Numbered from the stretch's first letter, positions 30,391 to 39,740 are shown. The stretch is 64,000 nucleotides of DNA from Leptospira sp. (GCA_002786225.1 PEQN01000005.1:1-64000); one strand, 5' to 3'. Notes: generated by a model not told the origin, from the sequence alone. Translations and numbers: made by a program.

Positions 30391-30981
30391 TTACTCGAAA
30401 TTAACCTTAGGCGCAGTCTTAATTTCACTTTCGTTTTCAACAGTAAAGCTTGGTTTAGTTTGATAACCAAACATTTTAGCTGTAAGCACCTCTGGGAATT
30501 GTCTTATCATAGTGTTGAATGCTTGAACAGCTTGTATATGTCTGTTTCGAGCAACCGTGATACGATTCTCAGTGCCTTCCAATTGAGCTTGAAGATCGGC
30601 AAATCTTGCATCTGATTTTAAGTTTGGATAGTTCTCTTGAACAACCATCAATCTTGATAAGAAACCACTCAGCTCGCCTTGTGCCTTTTGGAACTTACCT
30701 AAGGCTTCTGGATTGTTCATCATTTCAGGAGTCATCTGCATAGACCCAACTCTAGATCTTGCCTCAGTTACTTTCACAAGTATGTCTTCTTCTTTGTTGG
30801 CATACCCTTTCACAACTTGAACAAGATTGGGAATCAAATCTGCTCTTCTTTGGTATTGGTTCAATACTTCAGCAGCAGACGCATTCACCTGCTCATCTAG
30901 AACTTGAATCTGATTGTACCCACAATTCATTAGGAAGCTTAAGGCAAAGAGGAAAGGTAGATGATAAAATTTTTGATTCAT
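30391..30981 (-). CDS. lemA: LemA-family lipoprotein
   Basis: 196 aa from the chosen start. LemA proteins are small helical membrane-associated proteins of uncertain function. Here a signal with the lipobox-like LSFLMNC precedes the LemA domain, recognised by QYQRRADLIPNLVQVVKGY, KVTEARSRVGSMQ, QGELSGFLSRLMVVQENYPNLKS split over two helices, and RNRHIQAVQAFN. An ATG at 31053 would extend the ORF into the preceding porin gene and bury the signal, so 30981 is preferred. It lies 58 bases after the porin stop on the same strand and converges with the cyclase gene, 8 bases apart. Confidence 0.88.
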   Translation of the reverse strand: MNQKFYHLPFLFALSFLMNCGYNQIQVLDEQVNASAAEVLNQYQRRADLIPNLVQVVKGYANKEEDILVKVTEARSRVGSMQMTPEMMNNPEALGKFQKAQGELSGFLSRLMVVQENYPNLKSDARFADLQAQLEGTENRITVARNRHIQAVQAFNTMIRQFPEVLTAKMFGYQTKPSFTVENESEIKTAPKVNFE

Positions 30982-31039
30982 ACACACTATAGACTTTTTT
31001 AAAAACCAAGATTCAAGCAAAATTTCCAAATTTTTTGAA

Positions 31040-32929
31040 CTACATTGCAACATTCACCATGAAATAACTCATATAGGCATCTGGTTTAAAAGTATATCGA
31101 TTGGATGGATTGGGATTGTTGATATCTGTCCTTACATTTCGAATAGAATCTCCAGCTTTTAGATACCCAGCACCTAACCAAACTGATACACCTTCCGCCC
31201 AATGATAAACCCATGCCAAATTAACTTCATTGTAAATACCAGACCCCAAATAAGTATTGTTTGAAAAAGAATTGCCACTGCAATTTTCTGTGGAAGTAGA
31301 AGCAGCATTCCCATTCACACTGCAACTTCCAATAGCACCAGTCTTTGGATCTCCTGAAATACTATACCAAGCATCTTGTCTAACTGCTTTTCGATGAATA
31401 AATCCACTTAAAATAAAACTTCCCCAGGCATCCGATTTATAGGAAATATTTAGATTATAAGATTTTAAATTTTTTAGGCCGATGTTTTCGGAAAGTCCAG
31501 CGACCGAATCAAAATAAGGAAAAATTCCAAACCTAGGATTGGGAAGAAGTTGAAAAGTTGAAACAGATCCATCCCTTCTATTTGGATCACCACTAGAGTA
31601 ACTATACTGAACACCAATCCTAGTCTTTTCTTCAAAAGTATATCCTGTTTGAAATACATGAAGTTGACCTGTATATTTATTTCTTTCTGAATAATTGCTC
31701 TTGCCTGTTATTGGATCTCTAGCTTGGTCCCAAGAAGCATACAATCTTTCTCCTGTGAGTCCAGCTTGGAAGGCAGACTCTATAGTCCAATCCCAACTCT
31801 TATTGGAAGGCAAAAAATTTCCTGCCGTACGATTTGTAATTCTAGTACCCGCGGTAATCACTTGGTCATTCTGTCTAGATCTGTTAGGTGAGAAAAAATC
31901 TTGATCTCTTACTATTTCACCTGGGAATCCTGGAGTTTTCGGAATCCACTTTTTCAATACACCGAAAGCATAAAGATCAATTAAAAAATCAGTAAACTTA
32001 AACGTACTATAATTCCCTAGTAAATATGAATCATCTATACTCCCATTTTGACGACCATTTGCGGTTAAAACCCCATTAGGTCCGTTAGCTGATGCAGTCA
32101 TTTTTGCTCCAAATAGATGACTATCAAAAGATTTTGATTCATAAGCTATTCGTAAGCCATCGAAGGAAAGACCGTTTGTATTCCAGTTTGCTCCTCCTAT
32201 CATTCTCTGATCACCAAAAGCAAACACCTGTCTTCCGATAATTGCTCTCACAGGAAAATTTGGATACTTCAATATAAAAAATGCCTCTCTTATATCAGTT
32301 GCATTCGGAATAGTTTGAGGATTAACTTGGGTGGGACTAACTTCATTTCCTGAATTTGTAAAAAAGAATTTCCTATCACCAGAACCTGCTGGAGTAGACC
32401 CCCCCCAAACTCGTGCATCTTGGATGGTAAACTTCAAACTAAGATAGGGATTGGGATCTAATATGAAGAACAGTTGAGATGCTTGCAAGGCACGGTTTTG
32501 GTAATCATCTGTCTTGGAGTTAAAATCTAAATTGCTTCTACCTTCTAATCTTGGTCGTAACCAAAATCCTACTCTAAGAATATCATTTACCCAAAGTTTT
32601 TTACTTTCTCTAAATTCCTTGGCATGCTCAGGATCTAAAAACATAGAACGCATATAATCTTGAGACAAACCGTTCTCTTTCATAGGAGAAATATAAGACT
32701 CCTGATGTTGATGAGCATCAGAAGTTTTAATATTATTTTCTTTCTTCAAACGAGCTAGAGACTTCTCTGTATCATCGATCTTTTTCTTTTCATTCTTAAG
32801 ATCCTCTTCGATACTTCTAATTCTACTCTCCAAATCCTTATCTTCGTTCTTAGATACAGGATCCTTACCTTGAGCAAATAAGAAGCAACTAGCGTATAGT
32901 ATGCAGAAAATAATTGTGAATTTTTTCAT
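31040..32929 (-). CDS. Outer-membrane beta-barrel protein, alginate-export/porin-like
   Basis: 629 aa. A signal peptide ends near CFLFAQG. A Glu/Lys-rich coiled coil (about 28-68) may reach the cell wall. The rest alternates hydrophobic and polar residues as in a beta barrel and resembles the alginate_exp family (FWLRPRLEGRSNLDF, LSLKFTIQDARVWGG, REAFFILKYPNFPVRAIIGRQ split across strands, FDGLRIAYESKSFDSHLFGAK). The usual substrate of such barrels in spirochaetes is unknown; alginate itself is not implied. It starts 9 bases after sbtB, so it is probably the third gene of the sbtA-sbtB operon and might admit bicarbonate or another anion, which is inference. Confidence 0.82.
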   Translation of the reverse strand: MKKFTIIFCILYASCFLFAQGKDPVSKNEDKDLESRIRSIEEDLKNEKKKIDDTEKSLARLKKENNIKTSDAHQHQESYISPMKENGLSQDYMRSMFLDPEHAKEFRESKKLWVNDILRVGFWLRPRLEGRSNLDFNSKTDDYQNRALQASQLFFILDPNPYLSLKFTIQDARVWGGSTPAGSGDRKFFFTNSGNEVSPTQVNPQTIPNATDIREAFFILKYPNFPVRAIIGRQVFAFGDQRMIGGANWNTNGLSFDGLRIAYESKSFDSHLFGAKMTASANGPNGVLTANGRQNGSIDDSYLLGNYSTFKFTDFLIDLYAFGVLKKWIPKTPGFPGEIVRDQDFFSPNRSRQNDQVITAGTRITNRTAGNFLPSNKSWDWTIESAFQAGLTGERLYASWDQARDPITGKSNYSERNKYTGQLHVFQTGYTFEEKTRIGVQYSYSSGDPNRRDGSVSTFQLLPNPRFGIFPYFDSVAGLSENIGLKNLKSYNLNISYKSDAWGSFILSGFIHRKAVRQDAWYSISGDPKTGAIGSCSVNGNAASTSTENCSGNSFSNNTYLGSGIYNEVNLAWVYHWAEGVSVWLGAGYLKAGDSIRNVRTDINNPNPSNRYTFKPDAYMSYFMVNVAM

Positions 32930-32938
32930 TTGATGACC

Positions 32939-33238
32939 TTATAAACTTGCTTTGTCCCAAGCTTCAATATCCTGAAGGAAATAAGTTCCTCCAAAAGATT
33001 CAAGTATGGGTTCCATAGTTTCAATTATCTCATGAATCTTTTTTTCATTGCTTACTACAATAATAAAAGTATTAGAAAGTATGGTTAAGACATTTTCTGC
33101 CGATTTAGATCCTAGAATTCCTTTACCCATTATGTCCTTGAACACAGTGTAATTAGCATCTAGTTTATCTAGTATTTCTAATGTTTTTTCTAAAACCACA
33201 TTTGCCACGATAAGATCTAATTTTTTTGCTTTTAACAT
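32939..33238 (-). CDS. sbtB: PII-like regulator SbtB
   Basis: 99-aa protein with the length and alternating beta-alpha pattern of a PII-like trimer. Cyanobacterial SbtB binds adenine nucleotides and regulates the bicarbonate transporter SbtA. The T-loop region (KGILGSKSAENVL) is short, and there is no C-terminal CGPxGC redox loop as found in some cyanobacterial SbtB. A Shine-Dalgarno AAGGAG precedes the ATG. It begins 10 bases after sbtA. Assignment rests on both size/fold and the neighbour; the sequence alone would be a weaker call. Confidence 0.75.
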   Translation of the reverse strand: MLKAKKLDLIVANVVLEKTLEILDKLDANYTVFKDIMGKGILGSKSAENVLTILSNTFIIVVSNEKKIHEIIETMEPILESFGGTYFLQDIEAWDKASL

Positions 33239-33248
33239 ATAATGCTCC

Positions 33249-34226
33249 TTATACGATATATGATAAGATATAATAATATAGAGGTATCCCTACAATAATA
33301 TTGAATGGGAATACGATCGAGAGAGCTACTGTTAGATAGATACTCGGATTTGCTTGAGGGATAGACATTCTCATTGCTGCTGGGACTGCTATATAGGAAG
33401 CTGAGGCACATAAAACTGTAAACATCAATCCATCACCTAAAGGCATTTGCAACACTTTAACTAAAATGATCGCAATAATAGCATTTATGCTTACTAAGAA
33501 GAAGCTGATGAATACAAGAAAGATTCCCACATTTTTAATTTCTTTGAAGCGCTTGGCTGCAGAAATTCCCATATCCAAAAGAAAGAAAGTTAAAAATCCT
33601 TTAAAGAGTTCTTCCGTAAAAGGTTTCTCCGCCTTCCAACCTGCTTCGCCAGTTATATATCCCACAAGAAGTGCACCTAGAATAAGAAATACTGAATCAC
33701 CTAGAAAGGCTTCATGCAATAGCTCTCTCCATGAAAATGTATCAGGTCTATCTGTATCTTTTTGACGTCTCTTTAGACGATCCAATATCACTGCTACTAC
33801 TATCGCCGGTGACTCCATTAAAGCCATACCAGCTACTATAAAACCTCCATAGGTAACTCCAATATTATGAAGGAAGGAACCAGCAGTTACGAAAGTTACG
33901 GCGGAAATAGAACCAAAGGATCCAGCTAAGGCAGCTGAATTGTGTACATCTAATTTCATTCTAAAGAAATAAAATGAATACAAGGGCACAACTATTGCCA
34001 TTACCATACAGGCTAAAAGGGTTATTAAACTATTTTGTGTGAATCCTGTAATGTTGAGTTCATGACCTCCTTTAAATCCGATTGAAAATAAAAGATACAT
34101 GGAAAAGAATTTAGAGAGTTGATCTGGAATGTGCAGATTCGATTTAACAAAAATGGCAAGCATTCCAAGAAAAAAAAACAGAACTGGTGGATTTAGAAAA
34201 TTTTCTAAAATCGCTTTGATGTCCAT
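33249..34226 (-). CDS. sbtA: SbtA-type sodium-dependent bicarbonate transporter
   Basis: 325-aa inner-membrane protein with about ten hydrophobic segments. The N-terminus (LENFLNPPVLFFFLGMLA, then FSMYLLFSIGFKGGHEL) and the central ALAGSFGSISAVTFVTAG are characteristic of the SbtA (DUF897) family of Na+/HCO3- symporters. The second half mirrors the first with CASASYIAVPAAMRMSIP. A strong ribosome-binding site AGGAGG precedes the ATG at 34226. It heads the sbtA-sbtB-porin run and is divergent from a 7TMR/AraC gene 120 bases away. Transport of bicarbonate is predicted from the family, not shown. Confidence 0.88.
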   Translation of the reverse strand: MDIKAILENFLNPPVLFFFLGMLAIFVKSNLHIPDQLSKFFSMYLLFSIGFKGGHELNITGFTQNSLITLLACMVMAIVVPLYSFYFFRMKLDVHNSAALAGSFGSISAVTFVTAGSFLHNIGVTYGGFIVAGMALMESPAIVVAVILDRLKRRQKDTDRPDTFSWRELLHEAFLGDSVFLILGALLVGYITGEAGWKAEKPFTEELFKGFLTFFLLDMGISAAKRFKEIKNVGIFLVFISFFLVSINAIIAIILVKVLQMPLGDGLMFTVLCASASYIAVPAAMRMSIPQANPSIYLTVALSIVFPFNIIVGIPLYYYILSYIV

Positions 34227-34346
34227 AATTTCCTCCTATGGTAACTATGAATTATAGTGAACAAATCATTTTAGATCGACCTGACTTAGAAACCTGCACC
34301 TTTTTTTTACTGCCTAAATAACTCAATCAAAGAAACCTGGAGAAGT
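34227..34346. promoter_or_regulatory. Divergent promoter region between sbtA and the 7TMR/AraC gene
   Basis: The 120-base gap must hold promoters for both directions. It contains the sbtA ribosome-binding site (AGGAGG) on one side and GGAGAAG before the ATG of the receptor gene on the other. I find no clear direct repeat that would mark an AraC-type operator, so regulation of sbtA by the divergent regulator is only suggested by layout. Confidence 0.4.
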
Positions 34347-35960
34347 ATGCGATTGAGATTATGGCTGGTAGCTTTTCTTTCTTTAATAGTAAGTATAAGC
34401 TTGTCTTCAGAAGAAATTACTATCCAAGCTTCTACAATGCATCTCTCCAAATCAATAGAACTATATACGGGAGACTCGCAAAAGATAAATTCTTGCTCAG
34501 AAATAAATGAACAATATACTCTTAAGGATCATTGGGTAAGAAACCAAAAGTCCTTTTTAAAGACTGATTCCACAATCAAAGAGATTTGGATCTCTTTTCA
34601 GATTACGAATGATCTAGATCAAGAATTAATTTACTTTTTACCATTCTTTACAGGAAAATATTCTGAAATCATTTTATGTACAGATATAAATGGTGAATGG
34701 ACAGAATCTCTAAGTGGAGAATCCATTCCTTCAGAAAGTAAAATAATTGATTCCAATTATCCAGACTTTCAAATTTTTATTCCTCCAAAGTCTACTCATA
34801 GATTCTACTTAAAATTATTTTCTGATTACTCAATAAATACTCAAATTACAATTTATCCTCTCAATACTTTTCTGAATCTTTCTAATCTTCAAAATACTTT
34901 AGGGATTATAATTTTTCTATTCTACAGCTCGTCACTTTTTTCGATTGTTTTGCGTTTTTATAATAATTTCCAAATATCCTATGTATTTATTTTCTTGTTT
35001 TGTTTGAGTTTAATGTTGTTTAGTTTATCTGAAATTAATTTTTATTCTCTATCAAATGTATTTCATCATACAAGAAGTTTTGTTTCGAATTATAGTTATT
35101 TTTTTGTAATAATCCTCTTCCACCAAGCTTACACAATTCTTGTATTCAGCAATGAAGACTATCCATCTCGAATGACTTTAATTCTAAAAATATTCTTTGC
35201 TTTGACTGTTATAATCTTTGCTAACTTTGTTTTTGATTTTATACCAATTGATACCAGGATAACAATCTGCACTTTTGCAAGTCTTCTGTATTGCTTTTAT
35301 ATCTACCTTTGCATTGGATTTATAAAAGAAGATTATCCTCCTGCAGATCTCTTCTTTTACTCACTTGTAATTCTACTTCTCCCAGGATTTCTATATATCC
35401 TATATACTTTCCAAATTATTCCGAGTGGATTTCCTTCTTACTTACTGATTTTAGTTCTAGCTATACATTTTGCAATTATAGCTTATCCTCTATTAAAGAA
35501 AGTTGAAGTTGTAAGAAATGCAATGGAACCAAGCAGGCATAATGATATCAAAAGTTTAGCTCTAAGTCCTAAACCTCTTTATAAAAAATCTCACATACTT
35601 GGAATTAATATAGAGAACAAAATTTTGGAACTAAAAAAACTTATGGAGCTTGAAAAAGTTTTCTTAGATGAAGATCTTCACTCAGGTGATTTGGCTGCCA
35701 TGCTAGCTCTTACACCTCATCAACTTTCTCAGCTGTTAAGTCAAGTCTTAGATACTCATTACCATAAGATGATACAAGAATATAGAATCCAAGAAGCTAT
35801 ACAAAGAATCAAATTGAATGAAGATAAAAATTTACTAACAATAGGTTTTGAAGTTGGATTTCAATCTAAATCAGCGTTTAATACTGCTTTCAAAAAGATT
35901 ACAGGCAAAACTCCTATGGAATTGAAGAAATCACTGCTTTCTGAAAATCAACCTAACTAA
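34347..35960 (+). CDS. 7TMR-DISM membrane receptor with C-terminal AraC-type DNA-binding domain
   Basis: 537 aa. A signal sequence (to about residue 20, SISLSSEE) precedes an extracytoplasmic 7TMR-DISMED-type domain (about 25-175), then seven hydrophobic segments (about 180-385). The last 100 residues form an AraC/XylS double helix-turn-helix: DLAAMLALTPHQLSQLL for the first and LTIGFEVGFQSKSAFNTAF, then KKITGKTPMELKK, for the second. It would sense an outside or membrane signal and act on DNA while membrane-bound. Start 34347 has a well-placed GGAGAAG. It is divergent from sbtA, the most obvious candidate target, and converges with namZ, 3 bases apart. Confidence 0.88.
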   Translation: MRLRLWLVAFLSLIVSISLSSEEITIQASTMHLSKSIELYTGDSQKINSCSEINEQYTLKDHWVRNQKSFLKTDSTIKEIWISFQITNDLDQELIYFLPFFTGKYSEIILCTDINGEWTESLSGESIPSESKIIDSNYPDFQIFIPPKSTHRFYLKLFSDYSINTQITIYPLNTFLNLSNLQNTLGIIIFLFYSSSLFSIVLRFYNNFQISYVFIFLFCLSLMLFSLSEINFYSLSNVFHHTRSFVSNYSYFFVIILFHQAYTILVFSNEDYPSRMTLILKIFFALTVIIFANFVFDFIPIDTRITICTFASLLYCFYIYLCIGFIKEDYPPADLFFYSLVILLLPGFLYILYTFQIIPSGFPSYLLILVLAIHFAIIAYPLLKKVEVVRNAMEPSRHNDIKSLALSPKPLYKKSHILGINIENKILELKKLMELEKVFLDEDLHSGDLAAMLALTPHQLSQLLSQVLDTHYHKMIQEYRIQEAIQRIKLNEDKNLLTIGFEVGFQSKSAFNTAFKKITGKTPMELKKSLLSENQPN

Positions 35961-35963
35961 AAT

Positions 35964-37118
35964 TCATTCATATAGAAATTGAGAAATTTTAGTAAGCCAC
36001 TTCCCCTCTTCAAATAGTAAATAATCTTTTGTATTTTGGTAGGATTCTTTTCCCTGAATATAATCCAAAAGTTTAGAATCGCCAACTAAAAGTTCAATAG
36101 CAGGTCTATCTGAGCGAAATTCATACACACCATCAAGAAACTGAAATTCTGTGGGATAGAATTGCAAAACTGCTCTCAGAAAACTAAGCGTAAATAGAAG
36201 ACTGTGAAATTGATTCGCATCTAAAACCATAAGGTGGTAGCCATTACAAATTAAATCTTTGTGTTTATGGAAGGTTGGAACGAAACGGAGAGGGCGCAAG
36301 TGAAAACTTCTATTATTAATAGCTTCTATTTCTTTCAAAATCCTAGTGTCATCTAACTTCAAAAATGGTGCACCAAATATTTCAAACGGACGTGTTGTCC
36401 CCCTACCTTCGGAAAGATTGGTTCCTTCCAAGAGACATTGACCAGGATAAACAAGACAAGATGTTAGAGATGGAATATTTGGAGAAGGAGGAATCCATGT
36501 TAGATGAGAATACTCTTGGGGATGATACTTGCCTGGCTTAATAATATTTAAATCTAAAGAAAGTTTCATTTCTTCATTGTAGTAGCACATCAATCCAGCA
36601 GGAGATAAACCATGTCTATGAAGAACGGACTCAACACCTACAAAGGAAGTATAATCTTTCAGTAAAGGACTACCTTCCACTTTTCTACCTATGGGATTAG
36701 GAGAATCAAAGATAATAATATGAGGTATGGTCTTTGTTTTTTTAAGTAGAGAGAGCTTTTCTAAAATGTAATAAGCAGTAGTTAAAAAGGTATAATACCT
36801 AGAACCAACATCGCGAATATCAATGATGAAAAGTTCAAGGTCTAATAATTTTTCATCGGGCGGAACAAGACTTTTTTCAGTATCTCCATATAAATTGCAG
36901 AAATCTAAATCCTGTTCAAAATACTTTAAGTCAGATCCAGAAACTTGATCTTGAAGCTCTGCGAATAATCCGTGTTCGGGTATGAATACTCTGACAAGAT
37001 TAAGCTGTTTAGCTAGACTAATAAAATGGTATCCATCGATGAGATCATAACCTGTGTGGTTGGTGAGTATTCCAGTTTTTGCATGATGAAAGGTTTCTAA
37101 ATTCGATATGAATTTCAT
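35964..37118 (-). CDS. DUF1343 / NamZ-like exo-N-acetylmuramidase family protein
   Basis: 384 aa of the DUF1343 family, whose characterised member NamZ removes terminal MurNAc from murein fragments. Family motifs are GILTNHTGYD, FIPEHGLFAELQD (conserved Glu), IDIRDVGSRYYTFLTT and LEGTNLSEGRGTTRPFEIFGAP. The usual QDVG Gln is Arg here. No signal peptide is present, so it would act in the cytoplasm, as in muropeptide recycling, unlike the secreted relatives. It is last in the cheW-to-namZ run, 3 bases after tyrA, and converges with the AraC-type receptor gene. Confidence 0.85.
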   Translation of the reverse strand: MKFISNLETFHHAKTGILTNHTGYDLIDGYHFISLAKQLNLVRVFIPEHGLFAELQDQVSGSDLKYFEQDLDFCNLYGDTEKSLVPPDEKLLDLELFIIDIRDVGSRYYTFLTTAYYILEKLSLLKKTKTIPHIIIFDSPNPIGRKVEGSPLLKDYTSFVGVESVLHRHGLSPAGLMCYYNEEMKLSLDLNIIKPGKYHPQEYSHLTWIPPSPNIPSLTSCLVYPGQCLLEGTNLSEGRGTTRPFEIFGAPFLKLDDTRILKEIEAINNRSFHLRPLRFVPTFHKHKDLICNGYHLMVLDANQFHSLLFTLSFLRAVLQFYPTEFQFLDGVYEFRSDRPAIELLVGDSKLLDYIQGKESYQNTKDYLLFEEGKWLTKISQFLYE

Positions 37119-37121
37119 AGG

Positions 37122-38003
37122 TTAATTTTTTAGTAAAGATTTCTTCTTTAAAGCGGCTAATTCAAAAAAATTTTGAAAATCTTTCTGCTCTCCAGATTTT
37201 AAAAGCTCGATAGCCGAATTTAATTCTTTTTGAAATTCAATCAAGGAGTTGAGTATAGGCTTGCGATTTTCAGATAGTATAGCCTTCCACATTTCTGGAT
37301 TGGATCCTGCGATACGTGCCATATCTCGAAATCCTCCTCCCATAATTGGCATAGGGGATTGTCTATTGACTTCTCCTGCCATTCGCTCTGCCCAAATTAC
37401 CATTAAGGATGAAAGTATATGAGGAGAATGAGAGAGATAAGAAAGGGTTTCATCATGCGTTTTTGAATCCATTTGATAACAAAGCATGCCGATAGATTTC
37501 CAAAAATTTTCAATTTTTAATAAGGATTCTTTATCAGATCCCTCAATAGGAGTTAAGATACATAGCTTATTGCTATATAAATTTTCTATAGCATTCTCAG
37601 GTCCAGAGAGCTCCGAACCACACATGGGGTGTGAGGAAATATATTTATGCTTACTGCCCAATAATTTTTTGACAGAAACATCTATTGCATACTTTGTCGA
37701 GCCCATATCAGTTAAGACTGCATTCAGACCATGTGGCAGATTGGAGATTAAGGCTTCAAGAGTATCAACGGGAGTTCCAAAAATGATTAAATCTAAATCA
37801 CTCCAATTTGGTTTAGATAGAAATTCATTTTCGATATTAACAGAATGAAAGATTCCCATTCGGGATATAACTTCTTTAGATTTAGTAGATCTGACAACAC
37901 CATATAATTGAATATCTTTATCTAACTTCCTTAAAGCGAGAGCCAAGGATGATCCCATAAGACCAACGCCATAAATTAAAATCTTTTTAAATTCTTGACT
38001 CAT
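37122..38003 (-). CDS. tyrA: Prephenate dehydrogenase (TyrA)
   Basis: 293-aa NAD(P)-dependent enzyme of tyrosine synthesis. A Rossmann motif at the N-terminus (IYGVGLMGSSLALALRK) is followed by LTDMGSTKYAI, the substrate region SSHPMCGSELSGPENA, a Thr/Asp-rich segment (DSKTHDETLSYLSHSPHIL) with the conserved His, and GGGFRDMARIAGSNPEMW. There is no fused chorismate mutase or ACT domain. It overlaps the pheA stop by 4 bases, giving a pheA-tyrA pair that splits prephenate to Phe and Tyr. Confidence 0.95.
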   Translation of the reverse strand: MSQEFKKILIYGVGLMGSSLALALRKLDKDIQLYGVVRSTKSKEVISRMGIFHSVNIENEFLSKPNWSDLDLIIFGTPVDTLEALISNLPHGLNAVLTDMGSTKYAIDVSVKKLLGSKHKYISSHPMCGSELSGPENAIENLYSNKLCILTPIEGSDKESLLKIENFWKSIGMLCYQMDSKTHDETLSYLSHSPHILSSLMVIWAERMAGEVNRQSPMPIMGGGFRDMARIAGSNPEMWKAILSENRKPILNSLIEFQKELNSAIELLKSGEQKDFQNFFELAALKKKSLLKN

Positions 38004-39088
38004 ACCTTTTCAGTAGATGCAGGATATGAGCCTAAAACTTTTAGATGTAAACAAATCTTTTTTAATTTGGATAGAAGTTCTTGGATTTTAGGATCTGAGC
38101 TATGTCCTGAAAAATCTGTAAAGAAATTATAATCCCATAAATTACGACGCGATGGCCTAGATTCTAATTTAGAAAGATTTAACCCAAAGTCTTCGAAGTT
38201 CTTTAAGACTTCAATTAAAGAACCAGGCTTATCTGGAATAGAAAAAACGATAGAAGTCTTATCATTTCCAGAAGGGGGACATACATCTTTTCCAATAACA
38301 AAAAATCGTGTAGTGTTACCACTTAAATCTTCAATTCCTGAGTGCAAAATGTCCAAACCATAGTATTCGCCAGCAGACTTAGAAGCAATAGCGACCCCAT
38401 CTTTTGTTTCAGATACTATCTTGGCTGCTTGGGCCGTAGAGGATGTTTCTATTATTTCAACATTGGGTAAATTAGCATGGACCCAATTCCTGCATTGCTC
38501 ATTCCCGATTCGAATACCATAAATTCGTTTAACCTTGGAAAGATCCCTTTCATAACCTAAAAGATGAAAAGAAATCTGCATATACAATTCAGAATAAATT
38601 TTAATATCACTGGAAATGAGTGCATCCAAGGTTATTCCAACTGAGCCTTCTGTGGAATTTTCAACAGGAACTAAACCATAATCCATTTTTCCTGATTCAA
38701 CTTCTTTAAAGACATCTGTAATGGTTGGGAAAGGATGAGACTCTACAATAGAGCCAAATTTTTTGCGAACAGCTTCATAGGAAAAAGATCCCAGTGGTCC
38801 TAAGAAACCAACTTGTACGGATTTTTCTAAGGCTATGGTTCCTGACATGATTTCTCTATAAATAGCTATCATAACTGAGTCAGGAAGTGGACCTGGGTTT
38901 CTTTCTTTAACCTTTCGATAAACTTCTCGCTCTCGGTCTGGACGATAGATTGGATCACCTGAACTGCGTTTGATTTCACCTATTTCAGATCCTACTTTTG
39001 CTCTGTCTTGAATCATCTGAATGATAGAAGAATCCAAGGAGTCTATTTTATTGCGCAGTTCTTTTAACTTTGCCTCAGTATCAGTCAT
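38000..39088 (-). CDS. pheA: Bifunctional chorismate mutase / prephenate dehydratase (PheA)
   Basis: 362 aa. The N-terminal AroQ-type chorismate mutase (about 5-90: LRNKIDSLDSSIIQMIQDRA, split Arg/Lys active site, YRPDREREVYRKV) precedes prephenate dehydratase (about 92-270: GPLGSFSYEAVRKKF, VPVENSTEGSVG, and NTTRFFVIG with the catalytic Thr-Arg-Phe). A C-terminal ACT domain has KPGSLIEVLKNF and the ESRPS motif that binds Phe, so feedback inhibition by phenylalanine is expected. Overlaps: 8 bases with scpB upstream and 4 with tyrA downstream. Confidence 0.96.
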   Translation of the reverse strand: MTDTEAKLKELRNKIDSLDSSIIQMIQDRAKVGSEIGEIKRSSGDPIYRPDREREVYRKVKERNPGPLPDSVMIAIYREIMSGTIALEKSVQVGFLGPLGSFSYEAVRKKFGSIVESHPFPTITDVFKEVESGKMDYGLVPVENSTEGSVGITLDALISSDIKIYSELYMQISFHLLGYERDLSKVKRIYGIRIGNEQCRNWVHANLPNVEIIETSSTAQAAKIVSETKDGVAIASKSAGEYYGLDILHSGIEDLSGNTTRFFVIGKDVCPPSGNDKTSIVFSIPDKPGSLIEVLKNFEDFGLNLSKLESRPSRRNLWDYNFFTDFSGHSSDPKIQELLSKLKKICLHLKVLGSYPASTEKV

Positions 39089-39740
39089 TTTCTTTCTCTA
39101 TATTCAATGCAGCTTCTTCTATATAATCTTCTTCTAATTCTTCTGGAAGTTCTAAATCCGCAGGTCTAGTAAATTCTACCTCATCCTCTAAAACTATATT
39201 CAACTCATCAAATTGCAATTCTTTCACATCAACAGGCGATGGAAGATCTGTTAACTTACTTAGGCCAAAATGAATCAGAAAATCATTTGTTGTTCCATAA
39301 AGAGTAGGACGACCAGGAACTTCTTTCTGACCTATAGGCTTAACAAGTTTCTTAGAAATAAGATTTGCAACCATGGCACGAGAAGAAACACCACGGATTT
39401 CATCAATTTCAGCAAGAGTTAATGGTTGTTTGTATGCAATTATTGCAAGTGTGTCTAAGTTGCTTCTAGAAAGTGTTTCTTTCTTTTTTTCTTTAAAGAT
39501 AACTCCGAGTCTCTCATGATAAACATCTGAGGTTATGAATTGATATTGTCCTGCAATTTCTCTAAGAAGGAAACCGCCTTCCCTCTCTTGGTAGTCAAGA
39601 ATCATTTCATCCAATAATTCTCTTGCCAAAGTTTTTTCTATATCAACGGTCTTAGCAAGGCTAGATAGCTTGATTGGTTCCGATGAAAGAAAAACTAAAG
39701 CTTCTAATAATCCTTTTAAGTATTTTCTGTCCGCGTCCAA
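39081..39740 (-). CDS. scpB: Segregation and condensation protein B
   Basis: 219-aa winged-helix subunit of the SMC-ScpAB condensin. Recognised from LKGLLEALVFLSSEPIKLSSL, GFLLREIAGQYQFIT, SNLDTLAIIAYKQPLTLAEI, EIRGVSSRAMVANLI and GRPTLYGTTNDFLIHFGL. The C-terminal 45 residues are very acidic. The start is TTG at 39740 with GGTGA about 7 bases upstream. It overlaps scpA by 25 bases and pheA by 8. The smc gene is not in the window. Confidence 0.95.
   Translation of the reverse strand: MDADRKYLKGLLEALVFLSSEPIKLSSLAKTVDIEKTLARELLDEMILDYQEREGGFLLREIAGQYQFITSDVYHERLGVIFKEKKKETLSRSNLDTLAIIAYKQPLTLAEIDEIRGVSSRAMVANLISKKLVKPIGQKEVPGRPTLYGTTNDFLIHFGLSKLTDLPSPVDVKELQFDELNIVLEDEVEFTRPADLELPEELEEDYIEEAALNIEKEND

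Noticed and set aside
32939..33238. SbtB candidate as a CutA or ordinary GlnB protein
   Set aside because: It lacks the GlnB T-loop Tyr region and the GlnB C-terminal signature, and its neighbour is SbtA.
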